NCBI GenBank assembly: GCA_020698575.1
Contig: CM036243.1
Coordinates: forward strand, 11,709,903 to 11,773,902
Reading direction: 5' to 3'
Source of the DNA: Bostrychus sinensis
Taxonomy: Eukaryota; Chordata; Actinopteri; Gobiiformes; Eleotridae
DNA length: 64,000 nt
The notes under the pieces were generated by a model. It ran no database searches. It saw only the letters and a program-made list of their open reading frames with translations, and was not told the origin of the DNA. A program made the position numbers and the translations under genes. Below, in pieces: positions 1-28,900 of this stretch (positions within the stretch are counted from its first letter, which is position 1; every line of letters begins with the position of its first letter).

Positions 1-550
1 AGCCACAGTGAGGGCCCCCTGCCACTTTAGGAAGCTCAGGCCTCTCAGTGACCCCCCCTCCCCTCCCTTCAGGGCTTTTCCACACTTCACCTTTTCACAT
101 CATATCCAATTTTTCCTCAGTTTTCCTTGCAGTTTCTGCTTCTCGTATGACCTTTCATTCCTTCTCTGTTTCTGTTTTTGGCCTAATTCTTAAGCTTTGA
201 TTTATGTTGGTTGGAGGCTTGCAGGGTGGGGACTGTATGATGTATGACTGAGGCGGTTATTCTTATCTGCTCTCATATGACAGAGCTGTCATCCGCTCTT
301 TGCTGAGCTGTCATTGGGTTACAGCGCTTGTGCTCCCTTTCCTTTTTGTTCTTTTCTTTTTCGCTTTCTTCGGGACCATCAATTTTAATTATGGTGATAT
401 GGGCCATAGAGTATAGAGTAACTAGTGAAAAACTTGTACTACATATACAAACCAGTTTTTTGGAGAAAACCTTCACATTCAATATACAGTTACTGGTCCA
501 TTTTGTCTTAAAATAAATCTATCTTTGTTCAGTGTCAGCCTCCCATATCA

Positions 551-811
551 TTATTGAGCTTGCCAAGTCAGACCACTTTCTGGAAACGGCAAGTAGTATG
601 GAACTGTAATACAATGGGTACAATTAACATTGAACACATCAATATTTTTGTCAACAAATATGATGTTGAGTGATATTCTTTCTGGGACATTCAGAAGTTT
701 AGAAACCCATCTGTAACTAATGGCGTCAGCATGTTTAGCAAAAACAGGATTGCAAAGCTCTTGAGAGAGCTCTTTGCTTTTACCCATCATAAGAACTTTC
801 CTGTGTGACAA
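551..811 (-). pseudogene. Decayed Tc1/mariner-like transposase N-terminus
   Basis: An open stretch of 86 codons contains MGKSKELSQEL and, after a gap, SKLLNVPE, the pattern of the N-terminal helix-turn-helix of Tc1-type transposases (GKSKELS then KxLNVP). The remainder has diverged, and the catalytic domain is absent. No clear inverted repeats were found around it. Confidence 0.5.
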
Positions 812-1194
812 CTTTGTAAAGACGCATTTTTAGTCAAATAAGAGGCCGCGTTGCCAATGGTGTCCTGGCTTTTTACGCCTTTTTGCAACTCCTTTTCTTC
901 ATGTGTTCAATACTTTTTTCCCCCCCGAGTCATTCCATTTTATTACACTTATGTATGGCTTATTTGAGTTGTTACTGACATTTGGTGAAAATGTCTTGTT
1001 AGTAGGCATGTCAGGTATATATTTGTTGAGAAAACTGTCTATGTGTTAAATACTCATTTTACTCGCTGTATACTGCTATTAAATTAATATTTAATACCAT
1101 CTTTCTTCATCTGCAATTTTTTAGGTTTCTTATTTAAGCTGCAAATAGATTTTAGCTAGATCTGTAGTTCTGTATGTACAATTATTATTATTTT

Positions 1195-1375
1195 TTAAAC
1201 ATTTTTAGCATTTTTTTATGCTTTAATGATAGGACAGAGTAGTAGGAAATCAGGGAGAGAGCTGGAGAGACACTGGGCAAACAGTCCAAACACATGAAGC
1301 CAAGGCAGGCTGTAGTTGCCTTGTATATGCACCACAGCTCTACCAAATGAGCTATACCACAGCATAGGCAATTAT
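1195..1375 (-). repeat. SINE-like repeat with tRNA-like head
   Basis: Read on the minus strand it begins with a tRNA-like segment (GGTATAGCTCATTTGGTAGA, A-box type) from about 1365 downwards. It continues into a body rich in GAGAG (AGGGAGAGAGCTGGAGAGA on the plus strand) and an A/T-rich end near 1200. The layout fits a tRNA-derived SINE. The B box is poor. Confidence 0.45.
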
Positions 1376-2824
1376 TTTTTGTAGGTTTGAATTTAGGTTT
1401 TGTTGGTAAAAACACATTATTGCCATCACTGATATTGTACGTACTAAACAATATTACTGATAATAATATTAATTATAACAGCTTCTAGCTTTCTAGATCA
1501 TACATACCATTTTTAACTTAAGTAAATTAATATATGTTGTATCAAACTGACCTTTGAAGATCTATTGGCCACCTTAGTCAGAATAGAGCCAACAGCCAAC
1601 TGATTGGAGAAACAGACCTGAATGTGTGCAAGCATATCCAAAACATGCAGGTGCAGGCTGAACAGACTCATCTAAAATCCTTGATGAAGATTTTTGGGCA
1701 GATACTTCCTATTACAAATAGGGTATTGCAAGGCATTGGTAAGAATAGAAAGAAATGTTTAAAAATAATAATAAGCACACATCAATACAATACAGTATGG
1801 AATGAACTAGGTTGTTTGAGAGTTTGTCATCATGTGGTAAGACAGCGGTGGTGACACTCGGGAGCTGTCAGATCAAGATTTACTACATCCTGTACAGAAG
1901 TAGCATCCTGCTCCTGTGATGTGTCGATTTACAGGCCATGCTGCCACTCTCCACAAGGAATGATAAGTTATTAATACACACATCATGCAGCATTCCCAAC
2001 ATAAATATTTGGAACGCATACAGAAGCTGAAACTATTTTTAAGAAGTGTAACAAAAACAAATGTGAAAACCCTCTGCATATGTACTCACATCCAACCTGT
2101 GACACCCACCTAAATTAATAGCCCATATAAATATAATTCTGGGATATGAAATAGCGTGCATATCTGGAGGGCAGTTCTCAGTATTTATATCAGCGTATGA
2201 TTAATAGGGGAAATACAATAATGCTTATGCATGTCACTTGATGAGGATATTCTTAGAAGGTTGCTGGTCCTTGCATCATGCTGTAAAACATCAAATGCCT
2301 TCCTCTGCTTGACCCACTATCCCCTGCATGCATCTATGTATGGTGCAGTGTAAATATGAACCAGAAAATATGTGCTGAGGATGCTCACCAGACAGGGGAA
2401 ATCCAGAATGGTGACGTTTTATGTGTTTGCCAGGACATTGCTTATCGCTTTAGTACACAGTTGTATTAAAACTGTGGAAAGCACCTCAACAAAAATACAT
2501 ATTTGTCCAGAAAAGACCAACTACTCACCAGATGAACTGTATGTTTAGACAGGAGTATTTTGATGATCATATTCAATAAAACTAGTTATTAAGATCTTTT
2601 TAGGTGGCTGGTTGTTGTGGATATAGTTGTACAAAGTAGTATAAGTATTGTACAAACTTTACTCTGACAAAATGTGGCTCTTTAACCCCTTGTCCAATAT
2701 AACATTTTAACACATATCATTTTAGCCATTCGCTTATTTAGGCTAATTGCTCCTATAAATAAATCAGTTGTCTACCCAGGCACTGACATTACATCCTTGT
2801 TAGTCACATGGTTGATCCACAATT

Positions 2825-3170
2825 TAAGGTAGGAAGGTAAGGTAGACTTTATTGTCCCCGTAGGGAAATTGGTCCTCTGCATTTGACCCATCCTTCAATA
2901 TTGCTGGGGAAACTGTCATGAGCAGTGGGTGACTGCACTGCAGTGCCCTGGGACCCTTCTGCAGATCTTGAGGCAGGATCCTGGTCAGGAGTACCTAGCT
3001 AGAGGATTAGCCTACTGTGCATGTTTTAGGTTGATGGGGGAAACTGGAGCACTCAGAGGAAACCCAGCCAGGCACGGGGAGAACATGCAAACTCCACACA
3101 GAAAGGCCCCACACGGTCCAGAAATCAAACCCAGGACCTTCTTGCTATGAGGCGAGAGTGGTAACCACTT
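2825..3170 (-). repeat. Interspersed repeat, family shared with 51095-51195
   Basis: The segment ends with a block (ACTCCACACAGAAAGGCCC ... ATCAAACCCAGGACCTTCTT) that recurs at 51101-51190 with about 85% identity by eye. The start contains a CTTTATTGTCCCCGTAGGG motif that I recognise from common fish repeats. The AATCAAACCC motif is a minus-strand B-box-like element. Class not settled. Confidence 0.5.
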
Positions 3171-4062
3171 GACATTTTTTGCGGGCTAATGCTAATTCAT
3201 TGCTTAAATTATATTGTGTAACCTATGGTACCTTAAATGCATGTACAATTTATGCATGTATATTTATTTTAACATGAACAGTTCTATAAGTATTTTACAA
3301 TAATATACACATAGTCTGATAGGTGGCATTCAGTTACAGTCCATGTTACTGAATTCCTTTGTTGTAAACAATGCTATTACTTACACCCTTACTTCTCACA
3401 GATTCTCAGTATTCTTTATAGTTATGTGTCACTTTAAATGAAGCACTGATGTGATTTGCAGCTCTGCTTAAAGTCCATTACCTCTTAAATAACCTTGGAG
3501 CCATGAAAAAATCCTATCCCACTTCCTCTGTAACTTTTCCATGCCATGTGTCACTAGCTTCCATCACATCAATTTATTAAATGGCTGACCCTTACAGGGA
3601 CATTCAGCATTAAGGTTTGCCTATAAAACTTTTCATCTCAGCAGGAATTATGGTGATTGCCACTTTGGAAAGGTAATGGTTACATGAGCTGGGCCAGGCT
3701 GCTACTGTATGTATTAAGTTTGATAGGCAGACTAATATAGTATGTGCCGTAAAACTGCTATAAAGCAGGCTATGAATCATGTCCCTGCCATTTTGACTTC
3801 TATATTAGCGCCTATTTTGAGCTTGTGTTTTAGTTGTTGTGGCCTGCTGGGAAGGCTGGTTTTGTGATTACTTCTTGATATGTTGAGACTAATGGCAGCT
3901 CCAGCCTTTAGTGTCTGACAGCCTGTACAAAGGAGGCAGGAGAAAGGGAGATGCCCCTCTCCTAAAGCAGGGGGAACAATGCCGTGGTGCTGGAGCTGGC
4001 CCACCCAGACTGTGGCCTGTTGCTCCTTCAGTTGTTCAACCCCTCGCTGAACAAAGCCCATG

Positions 4063-4117
4063 TTGGGTGGGTGGGGGTGGGGTGGGGTGGGGGTGGGGGG
4101 GTCTGAGGGGTGTGAGA
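4063..4117 (+). repeat. G-rich run, G-quadruplex-prone
   Basis: Successive G3-G7 tracts separated by single T bases (GGGTGGGTGGGGGTGGGG and on). More than four G-runs occur with loops of 1-2 bases. Confidence 0.6.
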
Positions 4118-7100
4118 AGTACAGCTGTCAGTCTGCCCCACATTACATGGGAGTATGGCGGGAAAGCAGTTTGGAGGGACAGACGGGAGTCAGTGAGGGA
4201 CAGGGCCTGGCTTTGGTGTAGTGCAATCAGCTAAAGCTGGAGGTTTGCTTGTGACTTTCAGACTTGCTTCCATTTTGACAAATGTTACGTTGAAAAATGT
4301 TGATTGGTTTTTGCTGTTACTTAAAATTACTTATGCCCCTGTCCATTTTACAAACACTTCTCTAACTTCTACCTACTTCTAAATTTAACAATCACAGAAT
4401 AGCATAAATACTGTATGTACTCAGGTAAAAGTATTATTATTATATTATCAACTGTTTAAATAATACAGTATTAATCCATTTTAAGTAATAGTGGTCAACA
4501 AAGTTATTACTTGAGTAAGTCTAACACAGTTTTTTCTGTAAAAACTGAGGCAAGTTTGAGTTTTGTTTTGATTTATTGAACATATCAAAATGATGCCCCA
4601 TTATTTAATATGATATCTTTGCCAACAGTTGCCAGCTGTTTGCAATAAAATGTTGTGAGGCTCTTTTACATATCCCATCCTTAAAGAAAGGTTTGAAGGG
4701 ATTCTTTTCATGACTTAGCCCATGAGTATAGGTGACCATTCTAATGCGCTGTTAGTTTAAAATAAGTTCTTACATTCATAAAAAAATGTTTGCATGTTTT
4801 TGGCTTTGAAGCCATAGCTGCCCAAAGCCAAAACATACAGTGGACAGCATTTTATCTTGGCTGTGTTCATTTGATAATCCTTGATGATAGCCACTGACTA
4901 AGCTTCTGGTGGTATCAGCTCCAAACGGGGCTTGGTGCCAGGGCACACTCTCTGCGCTCACAAACTATTTGGTAATTGTACTGTGTCAGAGGTCTGTAAC
5001 TCTACAGGCTGCATCAGGCTGCAGGCTCTGGTTTGATTCCCAGGCTTTGTATTCATTCATGTAAGGAGGCGCAGATTGATGAAAGATCTTATCAACCGCA
5101 TTTCCCTCAATACACCTGTTGTATTTGCTCCTTTTAATATGCAATATGTATGTTCTCTATCAACACTTGAAGAATTTAGGCCATGAGAAACATACATGAT
5201 ACATATTTTTAGCCATGTCTGTTGGAAACCTGAGCATGAAGCGTGGTAGGGCGGCTGTACCCACTTGGGGATGCTCTAATTAACTGAGGTGGCCTTTAAT
5301 AGCTCTAAATGTATATGAAATTGCTATACATTTTATGGCTATGATGTTTATCATAACCTTATACAGTTTGCGATTTTATCATTTATTTAAATAAAATATT
5401 GGCATTATGACAGTATAATTGTTCCAGTTAGCAGTCTTTCCTCTCAAGGAGATTGTGGAACCTTGTGACAGCCAACAGACAATCTCAAGACTGGAGTCTG
5501 CATGTCCTCTCTGCGTTAAACAGGCTTTCTCCCACTCCCAAAAGACACGTATGTTTTTGTGAAATTGTGACTCTCATTTATACATAGTAAAAATGTTGTG
5601 CTGTCATTGTTTGTCACAGTGTTAGCCCTGCAAATAACTGGCAACTAACCAGGGTGTAGGTATTTACTTATTAATTTGATACTGGACTAGGCACAACATA
5701 GTAAGGTCATTAGTGTAAACATTTTTAAACAGGTTGCAGCATGTTTGCTTCTTGCAAAACCCAAGTATTGTTTAGAAAAGCTTCCATTTTGTTTCTTTTT
5801 GATCCAGATTCTAGTAGCTAACTATTAGGCCTACAAAAGACTATGTGCATGTAATTAGGCTTGTCCAAAATGTAAACACAACCCTTTCCTTTCAAAAGTC
5901 ATATACAGTATGTCCCACAAATGTTAATCTATGGAACTTTAGGAATATTAGTCTAGTTGATGAGAACATTGTCTTTCTGTTACTGCAAATAAACACAACT
6001 ACTACTATTTCACTATTCCTCATTTAACACCTGTATCTACTCATGAAGGTAAGTTATTGTAATTAGTCAGGTTATTATTATAATTCCGGAAAGTCCCCTT
6101 GTTTCTATCAGCTCTATCTAAGTGTCCTCTATGTCTTGTTGAGTCTAGTTTTGGCTGCCTGGTGTCGACATGTGGGTTGGAGGAAGTGGCCCCTTCCCAC
6201 ACTCACCCCCTATTGTTGTCATTCTCCTCGATCACATAGCATAAAAAGGATGTCATTTTCTATGCTGGTGTGTTTGAAAAGCAGCCTATAGCTTGTCCTC
6301 TGAACTGCCCAGTGTAGTTTAAAAATTGGAACCACCACTTGACTATATTAAACTATCTACATTATAAATCCTTATAGAAGTGACCAAGTGCCCTTATAGC
6401 TCTAATCATCTTTAGCAGTTCGGTCAACAGAATAGCTGTCAGGGTGAGCGGTCATGCAAGACTAAACTGTCACAGGGCTGTCTCACCTCCCTGATCTAAA
6501 AAGCCCATTCTCCACAGAATGGGCTTTTTTTTCCCAGATTCTTCCACTGACAAATGATAAGACATAGACTGTTCTGCCGCCGAACTTCTTAAACGTCTCC
6601 GAAGCGCTCAACGTCAAGGCAGTGACCAGAACTGAGCCTCCGTTTGAGGGATTACACCAGTCATGAGATAGTATGGATTAAGACTTATAGCTGTGGATCA
6701 TTGGCAGGTCACTCTTGTAGAGCTTTAGATGGTCCCAAATGTTTTGATGTAATGTTTCGCTCCAGCCTAAAATAGATTTTATTTTGTTGTATTATATTTT
6801 ATTATTTATTCTGTATTGTGCCCCGGCTGTCAGTAATAGAAGATGCATAGTTGATGGGTGCCACTAGCCAATGTTAGCTTCTTAAAGTGCATATTCATAA
6901 ATAATTGGAGCCTGCCTGTACTTCTCGAGTATAAAAATTCAGAAGCCTTTAGCCAATGTAGCACTAATTGCTCCTATAAATAAAACAGCAAAATATGAAG
7001 CCAGTTGTTCTTAACACAGGCACTAATATTAAAGACATGCGGTGTTGGTTTTAATTTCATTTTCAATTTGAACAATTTGTGATGTGATTTTGGTGGATAA

Positions 7101-7150
7101 AGTCTAAATAAATATATTGGAGTCTGTTTAACCTCCAGAACATAATGCAC

Positions 7151-7388
7151 GCACTGTAAAAAAAAAAAAAAAAAAAAATCTGTAAATTTTACGGTAAAAT
7201 ACTGGCCGCTGTTGTTGCCAGAATGTAAATTATAACGTGTTATTTTTTGATACTGACCTGGAAAAATAAAGGCAATTTATTTTGAAGTTTTATACAGTAC
7301 TGTCATCAGATTTTTTATGGTAAAATTCTGGCATTTCTGCTAGTATTTTACTGTCAATTTTACAGCTTTTTTTTTTTTTTATCAGTGC
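7151..7388. mobile_element. MITE-like element with poly-A-containing inverted ends
   Basis: The left end GCACTGTAAAA, poly-A, then CTGTAAATTTTACGGTAAAA is mirrored at the right end by a poly-T stretch followed by ATCAGTGC, with TTTTACTGTCAATTTTACAG just inside. The inverted repeat covers about 50 bp on each side of a short centre. No convincing target-site duplication was found. Confidence 0.55.
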
Positions 7389-7759
7389 ATGTTGCTTATG
7401 CTAGACATCCCTACAATGGCTGAACTTGTGCAAGATATAATGTACATTTTATAGGTATATTTTGACGCTTATATATAAAAGAAATCTCTGATGTCCACTA
7501 GGATAATCATCATTATATCTGTTCAACAACAGTGCTGGTCTCAGGATAAACCACAGGTCACAGGCAATTCAAAACTAATCTACTTTCCCCATGGCTTAAT
7601 GATGTGTGGTTTGGGGAAGTCTGGTATTAACTTATCAAGTTACCATTCCAAAATTAAAATGCCTGTCCATCCACTTATGTCTAAGCCCTAACTGTTTATA
7701 TGCCACAGTGAGAGCGTTTGCAATTGAAGAAGACTAAGTGCTTTCTTTCCTGTCTCTAG

Positions 7760-24866
<17,107 letters not shown>

Positions 24867-25997
24867 AGTAACACCGATTCCCTTTGTAAAGACTGATCTC
24901 CACCATGGTGCCTTACTTGCCTAGCACTGAGTAGAGCAAATGACATCCTGCAGACCGCACAGAATGTTGGTGCTTTGTGCCTTAGTTTTTTTATTATTAT
25001 TATTATTAGGAGCCACTTGAAATGCAATTAATTTTGGTTGGTCATCAGGTTGTAAAATATTGCTTTGTTTGCAAATGCATGCAAACCCAAGGTAATGAGA
25101 ATTCTATGTACTTCCATTAATTAGTTTACCAATTTTAATGATGTAATTTGCGGTTTTATGGTTCTGTGAAGAGTAGAGAACAGACTGAATGTTAGTTGAA
25201 ACTGACAATGAATGAAAATGTGATTTGTAGTACTGATGTCACTGTGGTGCTTTAAAAAGCCCAGTTTGTACATGCCCACTGCTTAGTAATAATACCATTA
25301 TGGTGTCACTGAAAGGGATTGTAAATGTTTCTTTTTTGAGAATGCAATATTTTTTATTTTTATTTTTTTTTCAGTAAAATATAGGTGCAATCAGATGCAA
25401 AACAATCTGTACATTCAATGCAAGACTGGTATTATTAAACCCTGGTAAAACTTGAAATAACCACTCATGTCCTAAAATACAGTGCAGTATCAAATTTATA
25501 ATTGTTATTCACATGACCGTATATATATTTTAATGTCTATTGTCAATCGGCTTATTTTGTGACACTTCCACTGCCAAATATAAATGTCTTTTGGAAACCA
25601 ATGTCTTCATTTATTCAGAGCACACATTTTTAGAAAATGGGACGTTTATTTTGATGTTCAAAAAGACATTTGCTACTTCACATAGAAAGATAAATGAACA
25701 CAAATTTCTTAAAAATAAAAAGGGTACATATTGTTCAAGCAATGGAATGTGGTACAACCAACAGGCATAAATATATTTATTTCAGTTAAGTACTAGTAAA
25801 AAAAACTAGCCAACAAAACTAGACCAGCACAGCTGCAGAGTTCAGAGGTGACAACAAGGTGGCCTTAATACCTACCTAATATGACCAGATCAATCCACTG
25901 GAGGGTTTTACACAGTACATTATCACAGACACTAGGACTAACGCTGGAACTGGCTGCTGCTCGCAGGTTTAGAGGAATTTCAGAGTTGTAAATTATT
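24867..25997. other. Convergent 3' UTRs of frem3 (+) and smarca5 (-)
   Basis: The 1.1 kb between the two stop codons holds no coding sequence. Plus-strand poly(A) signals are ATTAAA at 25434-25439 and AATAAA at 25714-25719. Minus-strand AATAAA signals read as TTTATT at 25776-25781 and 25645-25650. A (TTA)n run is at about 24988-25008. If the 25714 and 25776 signals are used, the transcripts end within a few tens of bases of each other. Confidence 0.6.
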
Positions 25998-28900
25998 TCA
26001 CAACTTTAGCTTTTTTTTGCGTCCACGACCATCTGGAGTTCCTTCTGACTTTCGCTTCTGAGCCTAAAAAAAGAAGAGGAAAATCAGATGTATATTATAT
26101 CGCAGTAATTTTAGAGTTATCTTATGCATCCTACCAAAGTATAATTTCTGTATTTTACTGAAATGTACGACTTACTGAGCTTGTCTTTGGACCTCGTTTC
26201 TTTTTCTCAGCCTTCTCTCTCTCCTCCAGTTCCATGTTTTCCCTCTCAATCAGTGTAATCAGTGTATTGCATCGCCTTTGCAGCTCCTATGGTAGTGTGC
26301 AAAACCTCATTAATATCAAAGCAACATTTCCAACTCTTACAACATACAAGGAAATTAGTGCATACCATTGCTGTCCTGGACTTGAGGAACCAGTCAAAGC
26401 GGAACTGTGGTGAGTTGCGGATGCACTGGCGGAGCTCATCGTAGACGCTCTCCTTGTCGAACCCGAGCTTGTGAAGCATACAGATGAGGAAACGGTCCTC
26501 TTCTTCAGTGTAGTTCTTGCCTTTGTTGGTGCCATAGGAGATCCGAAGCTGATGGAATGGAGCCTTGTAGCGACCAATCTACAGAAGAGACAAGTCAGAA
26601 AGTTTCTAAGTCAAGTCTTTTAAACAAGATCTTATCAGGCAGCAGTAAAAACTACCTTTGAGTCCAGTGCTTTCTTGATACTGATCCTTCTCTGAATCCT
26701 GGCTTCTCCTCTCTCAATCTGAGCCATGATCTTTTCTATGTCCTGCAGCTCATTACAGCGCTCCCAGAACACAGCTGAAACATACACATATATTTAGCTA
26801 TTACATACACAAACATCACAAATCTTTTTTTTTTTTTCATTATTAATTTGATTTACCTGAATATTCCATGACCTCTTCAGGAGTTTTACCCTCAACCTCT
26901 CTGGCGATGTTCTCAATGTCATCTCTTCCCCACTTCTCATTGGCTTTGATGAACTGGTTGAAGTCACGTTTGTTCCAAGCAGTAAATCCCTGTGGTTTTG
27001 GTCAAAAACAATAAACTTTAACTTAATAAACATTATGTAAATGCATCACCAATACTTACTAATGTTACGATTTGCTGCTTTTCTCTTTATTTATGTTTGG
27101 CTTTCTTTATAGTTGTCTTGGGCATAAACATTAGGCAAACTCTGCATAACAACTCTCTGATAGCTAATGTGAGCACTCAAAATATTCTCTATATAAGGAA
27201 GTGATTGGCCAAAGCTTCCAGTGCGCCCTTTTCATGTAGTAACGGAATCCTAAAAAAAAGTTTGCTTTAAGGGCTTGTTCTTTCACACATGATTATTTTT
27301 ACTAGTTGACATTATGTGTTTAAACAGTCTCAAGTACAGCAAAAGAACAGCATACTTCTTGTTTAAATTACCTGTTGCAACAGATTCTCCTTCTCCTCCA
27401 GCTCCTCCTCTGTTAGTGCCTCTGCCTCATCAATCTTAGCCTGCTCCTCCTTCTGAATCTGAGCTGAATTTGGCAATTCTGGATTACGAGGGACCTAAAG
27501 AGAGACAATCACTGATTTAAAGCACACAGTACATCCAAATACAACGCAGCGGTCACAAATGACAAAAGTAACATAAACCACACTGCCATCACAAGAGTTT
27601 CCCTGTACCTTGTAGCCTATGGTCTTCCTGTAGAATAGAATTTCCTTTTCCAGTAGTTCAAACAGACGTGGAGGGAAGAACTGGAAGTCCTGGACATTTG
27701 GCTGCTTGGGAGGCCGAGGAGCCTGATGGCAGGACAGAATTATGTAACAAACACATTTTACTCTTTCCCATTTATTTGATATGCTGCAGATGTAGGCGTA
27801 CCTTTGGTGCTTTAGGCTCACTGACTCGCAGAGCTTCTCTAAAGTAAGCGTCCACAGCATAATTGGCTTTCCTTTCTCTCTTGGGGGGCTCAATCCAGTT
27901 GGTGATGACCTAAATATTAAAATAAAAGGGCAGGAGATTAAAGCTACACAACTCCAAGATTTCTTCCATCACAATCATTCATTAAAATCATTAATAATCA
28001 AGTATAAATTACACCCAAATATCTGCCATTTTTCACAGATCATTCCTATTACAATACATTTTTTCCTGAATACAAATAAAAATTTGTTTGTTTGAGAATA
28101 AAGCAAAGCAAAAACAATATTAGGCAGGTTTACCTTTTTCTTTTCTCTATAGTCCTCTCCTTCAAACGTGTACACACTGCTGCCCTCTGTGTCCATGGTG
28201 AAGTTCCTTAGGGAGCTCTCACCAAGCGAAGACAGCTTCTCAGTCATCTCCATAGTCTGTCAAGCCACATTCAAAACATCTATTAAGTATGTAATTTCAC
28301 ACAAATGGTAAATAATCTTCATGATGTTTGAATATACAGCCTCACCTTTCTTTCACCCCTCTCCAGAATGGCATCAATGTCATCGTCTGTAATCTCACTC
28401 TCTTTAGAGGCAAAGACGTGAGTGGCACCATGACGGATGATTGACAGCATCTCGTCTTTACCCAGCTTGTTGGCACTCGGGTCCACAAGTCTTCCTGTTG
28501 TACATGAATGTAAAAGGGGGTCAGTTTACAACAGTAGGTGAAAGAAGTACACAAAATTACTACTCCAGTTATGTCAATTATGTTTTAGAAATGTTCTCAT
28601 ATTACTTTTAAAAAATATACTTCAGTCAAAGACTTACAATTAGTACCAACTCTGGTTTACACTTAAAGCAAATTGAAATGCATGTTTTAAAAATAAATAA
28701 TAACAGAAGACGTACCTTGTTGGATGACGATAGAGTCAAGACGCAGCTTCATCTCAGCCCTCTCCACAATCCTCTCCTCCACCGTGTTTTCTGTGATGAA
28801 TCGGAAGACACGCACCTGCTTCTGCTGACCAATCCTGTGAGCTCGGTCCTGAAAGAAACATTTGTTAAATAATCTGCCTGTGGAACAACTAGTTTAAGAC

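Larger units (their letters stand above)
1..7759 (+). other. Intron upstream of the first visible frem3 exon
   Basis: No exon was recognised here. Since 7760 begins with an acceptor and an incomplete codon, the upstream exon lies before the window. The stretch holds a decayed Tc1-like transposase piece (551-811), a SINE-like repeat (1195-1375), an interspersed repeat (2825-3170), a G-rich run (4063-4117), a short perfect hairpin (6498-6529) and a MITE-like inverted repeat (7151-7388). Otherwise it is AT-rich unique sequence. Confidence 0.6.
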
